From: Ariolimax columbianus
Taxonomy: Eukaryota > Mollusca > Gastropoda > Stylommatophora > Arionidae
DNA: 64,000 nt
Direction: 5' to 3'
NCBI GenBank assembly: GCA_036924085.1
Contig: JAVGWX010000007.1
Coordinates: forward strand, 31,976,953 to 32,040,952
Under the pieces are notes generated by a model. It had not been told where the DNA came from. It was given only the letters and a program-made list of their open reading frames with translations, and searched no databases. Every line of letters starts with the position of its first letter. Within the stretch, counting starts at the first letter, position 1. Below, in pieces: positions 56,303 to 64,000 of the stretch. The translations under genes were made by a program, and so were the position numbers.

Positions 56303-56727
56303 ATGGCTTGGCTTCGTTCATTCTCAATCTCCCGTTACCAAACCCTGAAAGGGCTTAAGTAGCAGAATGTAGTCCAGAGAACGGAATGCGTTGTGTCGTA
56401 GTTTACAGCTTGACTGCGATATTTGCACTTTTCGGTCCAACATATCCGACATCAGCAAGAATTTTTTTAGTACCGGGTTAGCATTACCTTTTCGATCCCT
56501 TCTCCTTAGCCAGTCTGCCCTGCTGCAGCCTGTTATTCAGGATTCCCTCGTGGAAGTTTAAAAGGGTCTTGGCAGCTCTGACACGTCAGCTATGGGTCGC
56601 TTGCAGTCAGCTATGGGTCGCTAGCAGTCAGCTAAGGGTCGCTATCAGTCAGCTATCCGTCGCTAGCAGTCAACTATGGGTTGCTGACCACTACAGCCCA
56701 TGCGCTGCTCAGCATCTTGATCCCTAA
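56303..56727 (-). mobile_element. SINE-A inserted in LINE, with 22-bp head amplification
   Basis: Minus orientation, from ggcttggcttcgttcattct through the core (caacatatccgacatcagca) to catgcgctgctcagcatctt. The head part has a five-unit tandem at about 56,580-56,695. Confidence 0.88.
56580..56695. repeat. 22-bp tandem array derived from SINE-A head
   Basis: Units of about 22 bp (cagctatgggtcgctagcag t) occur five times with small changes (aagggtcgct, atccgtcgct). This overlaps the same head region as the 33-bp array at 46.0 kb, but with a different unit boundary. Confidence 0.9.
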
Positions 56728-57204
56728 TGCCCAGAATGAGTAAGTTGATTCCTTTGTTGACCCTGAAAATGACATTAAGTGGCACGTTTATAAGAAAATC
56801 AAGGAAAAGGAAAAATTAGACTAAACCAATTTTTTATCTTCAAAGTTCAGCCGCCTACAAGAACAAGTAGAGAGGGAGACAGTAGTAGATGCTTTGAATG
56901 ATTTGCCACAGGAAATAGTGAAGGCAGGGTCAATAAATGCATTTAAGAATATATTGGATGCGCATATATATTTTAGATCAAGTGAAACTGGTTGTATACA
57001 TACTTTGCAGAGTCTTCTAAACCAGTAGACAGTAATAATCCAAATACATAACAAGTTACATCAACAAGAGGCGGAATTCAGACGCTAGTCCAGCCAGGCA
57101 CATGTGTGCCAGGAATTCGCGTCAGGATCAATGCACTGACCAACGCTACAATGTTTCTTCCATGTAGCGTTCTCTAGTAACAGGCTTCTTTCAAGGCAGC
57201 CAGA

Positions 57205-57405
57205 TGTGAATCGATGTGATCCTCATAATAGTGCGTTTCACGTAGATGAAGCCGAGCATAGCACAACCACCTGAAGGACCACGGTCTCCTCCATTAGCAT
57301 GCTTGGAATGTGAGGAAAGCTACTACAACGTCCTTTTCAGAGAGGACAAAAGATTAAACTTGCTCATTGTGGGCATTCACAAACAACAACAACAACAACA
57401 ACAAT
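57205..57405 (+). mobile_element. Family E retroelement, copy 4 (5'-truncated)
   Basis: gatcctcataatagtgcgtt, cacgtagatgaagccgagca, agcatgcttggaatgtgagg, gtgggcattcacaaacaaca with an (AAC)n tail to about 57,405. Confidence 0.75.
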
Positions 57406-57409
57406 AGCA

Positions 57410-57735
57410 GCATCATCAAGAGAAAACCATCTGATATAACCGAAATCATCGCTTGTGAAAAGCAACAAACTAAATTCCGTATCTTTGATCCCGCTTGTGT
57501 GTTCGCAACTGGCTATTAAGTCGTTGCTTATTAATATTTCTACACTGATCACCCCATTTTGTTTCATTCCGTTTGCTGTTGTCTGGTTTATGAAGACATC
57601 AATGTAGAACAACGAAAATGGAATTCGATGGAATTTTCCGTGACAACGTAATGATGTGTTTTCTGTACATGAATAACATTCTTAGCAGTGCAGGAGCTGC
57701 AGAGGTCAGTGGGGAAGGGGGGAGGGGGGAGGTGA
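57410..57735. other. Unassigned, with a G-rich run
   Basis: ggggaaggggggaggggggagg at about 57,712 is a G-rich run. Nothing else recognised. Confidence 0.4.
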
Positions 57736-58095
57736 TTGCGCTCTAAAAGAGGACGTTAAGTGGCGGTTTGCAGTAGCTTTTATCACATCCCGAGTATGCT
57801 GATGAAGATGGACCGGGGTCCCCAAGGCGGTTGTGCTATGCTTACCGTCATCTACGTGTCGCTCACTACTACGTCGATCACGTCGATCTCTCACCTCGTT
57901 AGCCAGGTCGCAATAAAAACCAGTTTCAAGGAAGTACTACGAGGACGTCGAGGTGATGGTCTTTACCAGTACATTCTGCCTTACTCTAACTAACATGTCT
58001 GGATCAGTTTGTTTTGCCTGACCCTGACGAACATATCTGTGTTTTGCCTGACCCTGACGAGCATGTCTGAGTTTTGCCTGATCATACGTTAGTCT
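57735..58095 (-). mobile_element. Family E retroelement, copy 5 (inverted), three head repeats
   Basis: Reverse orientation: aaaagaggacgttaagtggc, gctgatgaagatggaccggg, gtcgctcactactacg, ctcacctcgttagccaggtc, then three 36-37-bp head repeats (gttttgcctgaccctgacga). Ends near a C-run at 58,097-58,113. Confidence 0.75.
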
Positions 58096-58099
58096 TCCC

Positions 58100-59150
58100 C
58101 CCCCCCCCCCCGCCCCCACCGATGGTCTAGTCAATTCTTTTTTTCCTGTAGCCATTCCGTACCTAATTGTAAGTTGATATGAGGGTGACCAAACAAGGGG
58201 CTAAACCAAGTACCAATTGGATGAAGAGATAAACACAATTATGGCAGCGGCATTTAAAGCGTGTATTTTAATGTATTTTTTAATGCCTGCAATTCACACA
58301 TTTTGAGCATTGCTTCAAACGGCGTAATCGTAAAAAAGAGATTTGAGAATTGATTACCTTGTTAAGTGTTACCGATGTTGTTTGAGGCTACTACAGCCAT
58401 CCACAACTCTCCTTAGTTAACTCATTTACACTTTTGTTTGGTAAGGTGAAAGAGATAATTATCTACGCTACTCAAAATTCGCTACAGGGGATACACGCGG
58501 CCGTTGTGCTCGTATACACACGCACATACAGTTACACACACACATATAAACAGCCAAACACATACACACAGACGCACGAGAGTGTCAGGACACAGGAAGC
58601 CTGGCGTTGACGGACATGAAACAGAGGCTTAATGGTATGCGGACTCAAGGCATCTTATATGCCTGGACCAGCGTGTCTCAAATGGTGTTCCGGGTAGCGT
58701 TGAGGCTAATGAGATGTTTCTAGGGGGTTTCATTAGAGATGGTGAATTACACATTTGGGGATAGGCCGATCTCTGATTCACAACAAACGGCACGGGAAAC
58801 TGAAGCGTTAACCCGGTTAGGCACAATATACTTACCAAGACCATTACCTTTCTTCTACGGGGAAAAGAATAATGAAAAATAAAATGTCTAAAGTTGATTA
58901 AAGTTATATTCAAAATGAGTAAGGCTTGATACCGCACCGAGACGAGAACACGAACAAAACATACGTTACGACCAATAGGCCTTCATCGGGGATAACAAAG
59001 AACAACAAAGTTGAACTAGCAATTCAACATTTACGGGAAAAATGTCTTCGTATCTGATATAGTGTCCATCGTCGCGACTGGATGGGTCGGGAGCTCGATT
59101 GACAATAAAAGACAACTGTCAAATAAGGTGGCAATGTAGCGCTCCCTGGA
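58100..59150. other. No recognisable feature
   Basis: About 1 kb without a repeat family or domain, apart from the C-run at its start and a short CA-rich stretch near 58,515-58,570. Confidence 0.35.
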
Positions 59151-59378
59151 CAAATTTAGTTTTTAGGGCAGTCTGGCTAACGAGATGGGGATATACGTGA
59201 TCCCCTTAGTAGTTAGTGTGACGTAGATGAAGCCAAGCATAGCACAAATGCCTAGAGAACAGGTGTGCAGCTTCATCAGCATGCTCGGGTTGTGAGAAAA
59301 GCTATTGAAACCCGTCACTTAACGCCCTTTCTAGGGCCTACACAAAGGGTAAACTTACTGATTGCGGGCATTATTCTT
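59150..59378 (+). mobile_element. Family E retroelement, copy 6 (5'-truncated)
   Basis: gggcagtctggctaacgaga, gtgatccccttagtagttag, gacgtagatgaagccaagca, aacccgtcacttaacgccct, gattgcgggcatt. Joined directly to an inverted SINE-B. Confidence 0.75.
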
Positions 59379-59379
59379 T

Positions 59380-59610
59380 TTATGACTTATTTCTCTAGTC
59401 CCCGTGGTGGTGTGCGTTGCACTACTGTTTTTATTTTGCGCCTGTCGGTCCAGTGCATCCGACTTCAGCATGCATTTTATATCTGCGTCCTCCTGCATTT
59501 TCTAATGGTTTGCTTCCCCGGAGTAACGGCCGGTGCTGTGATGGGGATCGAACCCAGCACCTTTGGTTTGTGAGCGGTATCACTTTACCACTAGCCCACG
59601 ACGTCCCCTG
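59380..59610 (-). mobile_element. SINE-B copy 4
   Basis: Minus strand: GGGCTAGTGGTAAAGTGATA, GGTGCTGGGTTCGATCCCC (intact B box), ccggccgttactccggggaa, the core atgctgaagtcggatgcact, ggaccgacaggcgcaaaat and ggggactagagaaataagtc. The A and B boxes are the best preserved of the four copies. Confidence 0.87.
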
Positions 59611-59611
59611 T

Positions 59612-60012
59612 TGCGGGGATTAAACAAAAACAACAAGAAACCCTACTCAAATTCTACAATTAATCCCGTTGACTGAAAATGTATGGATAAAGTCACATAC
59701 CTCGATTTGTCAGTGTAAAGTTAAACTGTACACAAATTCACAGATCATGAAAAAAACAAAACAATACCAGAACCTCATTTCATTACAGTTATGCAACTAA
59801 ACGTTGCAGTTATGAAAGGTAAATGATTTATCATGAGTTCTGAAGCAGGCAGTGTCGAAAAAGGACATGCATTTGTCATTCAGAATTCGAATCAATACAA
59901 GAGAACTTCAACAAATATATTTGTAGAAATAATGTCTTCTTTTTTGAAATATCCGACGTAATGTCCGGTTTATTTGTGAATTCAGAGTTTGTGTGTCTCG
60001 TTGTAAGACACT
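59612..60012. other. No recognisable feature
   Basis: AT-rich unassigned sequence. Confidence 0.35.
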
Positions 60013-60014
60013 TT

Positions 60015-60345
60015 ATCTTCTTCGTCGGTGGTTTTCAGTTTCCCGTTGCCGAACCTTGAAAAGGGCTTTGCAAGTAGCAGGATGTAGTCCGAATAGCGGA
60101 ATGCGTTGTGTCGTGGTTTATATATTGATCGCTATATTGTCACCTTTCCGTCCGAAACATCCGACTTCAGCATGACTTTTTTCGGTACTGGGTTAGCCTT
60201 CCCTATTCAACCCCTTCTGTTGCAGCCTATTATACATGATCACCACATGAAGGGGGAGAAGGTTCTAGTCTGATGCTAGCAGCAAGCTTAGGGTCATAGA
60301 CCGATATATATATAATCTGCTACTCTACATCTTGATTCCCGACAA
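60015..60345 (-). mobile_element. SINE-A, diverged
   Basis: ttcttcgtcggtggttttca, gctttgcaagtagcaggatg, acctttccgtccgaaacatc, cgacttcagcatgac, gatcaccacatgaaggggg and ctactctacatcttgattcc. The head part carries indels. Confidence 0.8.
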
Positions 60346-60376
60346 TTTATGATAGTTTCTCTTTTAGTATATCATT

Positions 60377-60767
60377 CTTCTTCTTCTTCTTTCGTTTGCT
60401 TTAAAATATTTGTCTATATCTGCAATGTTGTCTCTTGTATAGACCTCACTGCGTATTGTAGTTCACATACAGGTCCATAAAGTTTTTTCCAGTGTTGTTT
60501 CTATGGGCCAGTGAGATTTTCTCTGTATATCATATTGGGTGTAGTTCTGTACTATGTGCTCTGCTGTCTGGGTTGCCTATCCGCAGGTACGCATGGCTGA
60601 GTTGCCAATCTTCATTTGTGTGTACATTTGGCTGCGGAGTCGGTTGTGGTCTGTTCTGAGGCGTAACACCGCAGTTTGCTCTTTTCTGTTTATCTTATGG
60701 TAATCGTCTTGTGTTACCGTTGGTGGCTTTCTGATTGATTTGATCATCCTTTCAGTCATGGCTCACG
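60377..60767 (-). mobile_element. I-clade-like LINE (type 1) 3' end with GAA tail
   Basis: Minus strand: INRKEQTAVLRLRTDHNRLR, SQMYTQMKIG, TQTAEHIVQNYTQYDIQRKS and HWPIETTLEKTLW, then IDKYFKANE followed by a short GAA tail (ttcttcttcttctt at 60,377-60,391). Same block order as 37.8-38.1 kb. In-frame stops are present. The upstream edge merges into a 34-bp array. Confidence 0.8.
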
Positions 60768-61555
60768 ATAGTATAATAGTCCCTTTCAGCCATGGCTGAC
60801 GATAGAATAATAGTCTCTATCAGTCATGGCTGACGATAGTATAATAGTCCCATTCAGTCATGGCTGACGATAGTATAATAGTCCCTTTCAGTCATGGCTG
60901 ACGATAGTATAATAGTCCCTTTCAGACATGGCTGACGATAGTCTAATAGTCCCTTTCAGTCATGGCTGACGATTGTTTAGTAGCGCCTTTCAGTCATGAT
61001 TGACTGTATCATAGTAGCAACATTCAGTAACGGATGCTTATAATATAGTAGCCCCTTTTAGTCATGACGGACTGTATCATATCACCGCCTTTCAGTCATG
61101 GATGAGCATAATATAGTAACCCCTTTCAGTAATTACTGACTGTATCATATCAGCTCCTTTCAGTCATGGATGACTATAATAAAGTTGCCCCTTTCAATTA
61201 TAACTCAGTATAAAACAGCAGCCTCTTTAATATATGATTGACACTAGTATAGGGGCTTCTTAAAGTCATGACATACTATAGTATACTAACCCCTTTCAGT
61301 CATGGCTGACTATATCATAGTAGCCCCTGCAAGTGATATATGTCAATGGTATACTAACCCATTTCAGTCATGGCTGACTTTTGTATAGTAGCCCCTTTCA
61401 GGCATGACTAATTATAGCACAATAGCCCGTTTCAGTCATGACTGACAATATCATAGCAGCCCATTCAATCATGACTAACTATAGTTTAGTAGCCCGTTTA
61501 AGTCATGACTGACTGTAGTACAATGGCGCTTTTAAATCATGACTGACAATATAAT
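60745..61555. repeat. 34-bp array of short palindromic units
   Basis: The unit is cagtcatggctgacgatagt plus ataatagtcccttt, 34 bp (starts 60,855 and 60,889), about 23 units with increasing divergence to the right. Many units contain tcagtcatgactga or close variants, a perfect 14-bp palindrome. Confidence 0.9.
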
Positions 61556-62110
61556 TGATTTTACGGTCTTTAAGAAGTAACTTTCTAACGAGTTGTTTGT
61601 TTTCTTTTTCCTTGGGTCGTTATTGTTTCACTTCTTGGTGTCCCAAAATATTTGGACCCAATCGGATTCGGTTCTTCGAAGTACATCGTCTGAAGCTTCG
61701 TCTTCCAGGATATCAAATCCATTTCCAATGCCTTTATGTCCCCTTTACAGACATCTTTGAATTTCAGGTGTGGTCCGCTGATTGCTCTTTAGTAACCCAC
61801 CAACTGTCTATAGAGAATGTATAGGGGATGCCATTATCCTCCAGGCGACGAACTTGGCCAAGACACTGCAGACTTCGGGACCTAAGGACAGTGGGTATGC
61901 TTTGGAGATTGGTTTGAGAATGCGTTAGTGGATTTTTCACTTTGTCACTACATGTTCGAACCGTGTTCAAATAAAACAGGACCAAACTGGAACAAGTGAA
62001 CATACGTACGATGCGCATGGTGACTTCACTTCTGGTGTAAACAGCACATACGAACTGTCATGTTTTCAAAATTGCATTATCCTTAGAATCATAGTTTCCT
62101 CAGCAGACCG
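61556..62110. other. No recognisable feature
   Basis: Unassigned. Frames at 61,555-61,824 and the opposite strand have no recognisable motif. Confidence 0.35.
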
Positions 62111-62118
62111 TTAAAAAC

Positions 62119-62290
62119 ATGGCGGATGTGACACGGAATTCATCCATAGTTGATCAGCGAGCGATGATTCGATTTCTAACAGCTGAAGGATGTCGACCAG
62201 TTGACATTCATCGCAGAGTGCAGGCAGTTTTGGTGACACAAGTGTGTCGAAAACAACATTGAAGAACTGGAAAACGATGTTCAAAGAATG
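62119..62290 (+). mobile_element. Mariner-family helix-turn-helix fragment
   Basis: QRAMIRFLTAEGCRPVDIHR followed, after a one-base shift, by GDTSVSKTTLKNWKTMFKE. This is the N-terminal DNA-binding helix-turn-helix of mariner-type transposases (HTH_48 type). No catalytic part or terminal inverted repeats are seen. It is not the same subfamily as the element at 51.9-52.6 kb. Confidence 0.6.
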
Positions 62291-62339
62291 ATGTGAGTTA
62301 ACGCAACAATATGCGCCTGACCTGGTCCCGGAAAATTGG

Positions 62340-62655
62340 AAAATGACAATGACAATTCAGGGAAATAAAAGAGCTGACAACATTGCTTCACAAGCTCCCA
62401 CCATGGGCACATTCGTGATGGATAGAAGTGACATTTTGAAATCAATCAATGACCACAGCAATAGATGAAGCAGCAATCCACCGACTGCAAAGTTTTTACA
62501 TTAAACGAAATTTGAGCGGAGTGGGGCGCATGAGAGGACGGAGCAGAAGAGTGTACAACCAGCGAGCTACAGGGACCATCAGCATCCATACCTTACGCCA
62601 TTTGATTAGAGAGACTGAGCACCTATGGGTAGTCACAAATTGCAGTCACATCGAT
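62340..62655 (+). mobile_element. I-clade-like LINE (type 2) C-terminus
   Basis: GNKRADNIASQAPTMG (last RNase H block), then after a frame slip AAIHRLQSFYIKRNLSGVG, RSRRVYNQRATGTISIHTLR and TEHLWVVTNCSHID. Same order as the 34.1-kb copy (NQHLTGIGTLGW, TEHLWECPLYDD), although the CPxC cysteine pattern is lost. Confidence 0.7.
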
Positions 62656-62689
62656 TCTTAGAAACAGAAACATAAACCACCAAATGAAA

Positions 62690-63870
62690 AAGTACATACC
62701 TTCAACAAAATGTAATGTCCCCACTCTCCTCCAAATGCCAATGAAATGTAACATCCACCACGACCAGCCAAATGTAATGTCTCTACTCCCCACCAAATGT
62801 AATGTCTCTACTCCCCACCAAATGCATTCTTCCCACTTTCCACAAAATGTACTTTCCCCACTCACCAAAACATGCAATGTCTGCACTCCCCACCAAATGT
62901 AATATCCCCACTCCCCACTAAATGCAACATTCCAACTCCCCACAAAATGTTATGTCTTCAATCTCAACCGGATGTTATGTCTCCACTCCCCACCAAATAC
63001 AATGTCACCACTTCTCACCAGATGTTCTGTCTCCACTCTCCACTAAATGCAATTTTCCAACTCCCCACCAAATGTTATGTCTCCACTCCCTACCAGATGT
63101 AATGTCTCCACTCCCCACCAAATGTAATGTCTCCACTCCCCACCAAATGTAATGTCTCCACTCCGCACCAAATGTAATGTCTCCACTCCCCACCAAATGT
63201 AATGTCTCCACTCCCCACCAAATGCAATATCCCCACTCCCCCCTAAATGCAATTTTCCAACTCCCCACCAAATGTTATGTCTCCACTCTCCACCAGATGT
63301 AATGTCTCCACTCCCCACCAAATGTAATGTCTCCACTCTCCACCAAATGTAATGTCTCCACTCTCCAACAAATGTAATGTCTCCACTATTCACCAAATGT
63401 TATGTCTCCACTCCCTACCAAACGTAATGTCTCCACTCCCAACCAAATGTAATGTCTCCACTCCCCACCAAATGTAATGTCTCCCCTATTCACCAAATGG
63501 TATGTCTCCACTCACCACCAAATGTAATGTCTCCACTTCCCACTAAATGCAATGTTCCAACTCCCCACCAAATGGTATGTCTCCACTCCCTACCAAATGT
63601 AATGTCTCCACTCACCACTAAATGCAATGTTCCAACTCCCCACCAACTGTTATGTCTCCACTTCCCACCAAATGTAATGTTTCCACTCCCCACCAAATGT
63701 AATGTCTCCACTCTCCACAAAATGTAATCTCCACTCTCCACCAAGTGAAATATCTCCACTCCCCACCAAATGTAATTTCTCTACTCCCAACCAAATGTAA
63801 TGTCTCCACTCCCCACCAAAGGTAATGGCAAACATCTCCAATGAAATGGGATATCCCCACTCCCCACCTT
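62690..63870. repeat. 25-bp minisatellite (CCCCACCAAATGTAATGTCTCCACT)
   Basis: The unit is ctccactccccaccaaatgt plus aatgt, 25 bp, about 47 copies, with the clearest period from 63,060 to 63,480. Variants (gcaattttccaa, ggtatgtctcc) recur in order. The unit has no stop in many registers on either strand, giving 25-residue frame repeats (WGVETLHLVGSGDITFGGEW). Confidence 0.94.
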
Positions 63871-64000
63871 TGACTGATTGTTTCAATTGTGATTTTTTGA
63901 TTCGCCTGGACTGTTTGCTTGCCCATTGATTGCATGTTTCGCCACCGGAAGGCATACACTTTTTCACTGATTTACCCGTAATTGATATATCAAGATTTAC
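63871..64000. other. End of window, unassigned
   Basis: AT-rich sequence without a recognised feature. Confidence 0.4.

Larger units (their letters stand above)
56060..57035 (+). mobile_element. CR1/L2-like LINE (copy 5), split by SINE-A
   Basis: The left part reads RNRLEYCALVWSPYR, then MERTQRRATQLIAGLHNLFY, and KTGLQCLEKRRIRGNLIN-like codons after a frame slip. It stops at 56,302, where SINE-A starts. The right part resumes by 56,870: NDLPQEIVKAGSINAFKNIL, then gaaactggttgtatacatac and gagtcttctaaaccagtaga. About 150 bases of LINE expected between the parts are not recognisable. Confidence 0.75.

Noticed and set aside
59540..59610. tRNA gene on the minus strand
   Set aside because: It is the SINE-B head, present in four copies and followed by the shared SINE core and AAC tail.
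60745..61555. CRISPR-like array of palindromic repeats
   Set aside because: The whole 34-bp unit repeats, including the part between palindromes; there are no variable spacers and no associated genes.

Overview
This is animal nuclear DNA without a single host gene I can defend. Nothing bacterial or viral in layout is visible: no operons, no dense coding and no long open frames apart from low-complexity ones. The content is dispersed retroelement fragments embedded in tandem repeats, estimated by eye at well over half of the window. The mix of I-clade-like LINEs with an RNase H domain, tRNA-derived SINEs, CR1/L2-like LINE tails and a mariner remnant fits an invertebrate, most plausibly a lophotrochozoan such as a gastropod mollusc. 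That placement is inference and is not decided by any one gene.

Retroelements. (1) SINE-A, about 350 bp, is the dominant repeat: about 18 copies, ending in (GAA)n or in a GAAGCCAAGCCA-like tail. Four copies have clear 11-12 bp target-site duplications, and one of these is 5'-truncated. (2) SINE-B has a tRNA-like head and an (AAC)n tail. SINE-A, SINE-B and a third element at 34.5-34.7 kb share an internal core around GCTGAAGTCGGATG. (3) Family E (AAC tail, 37-bp repeats in its head), family D (TTTAC tail), family G and family H each occur two or more times. (4) LINE remnants include I-clade type 1 (best copy 35,966-38,265, with RT, RNase H and a (GAA)n tail), I-clade type 2 (31.6-34.2 kb and 62.3-62.7 kb), CR1/L2-like 3' ends (five copies) and a third LINE type (9.3, 44.1-44.9 and 46.6-47.1 kb). 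(5) A 727-bp internally deleted mariner lies at 51,916-52,642, and a second mariner helix-turn-helix fragment at 62.1 kb.

Tandem repeats. About 30 arrays are present, with units from 2 to 86 bp. The largest are the 39-bp (2.5-3.6 kb), 35/36-bp (5.6-7.2 kb), trinucleotide and TC blocks (19.4-21.9 kb), 28-bp (23.8-24.6 kb), ATC (27.3-28.0 kb), 56-bp (31.7-33.3 kb), 38-bp (39.8-40.4 kb), purine-rich 86-bp (49.7-51.3 kb), 34-bp palindromic (60.7-61.6 kb) and 25-bp (62.7-63.9 kb) arrays.

The most interesting theme is that several arrays visibly arose inside transposons. Four different segments of SINE-A have become tandem arrays at four loci. Two segments of one LINE ORF have become 56-bp and 58-bp arrays; the 56-bp array carries a 504-bp, 9-unit higher-order duplication. 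A 34-bp palindromic array starts in LINE coding sequence. Nested insertions with readable target-site duplications give a relative order of events. I found no convincing new protein-based system.
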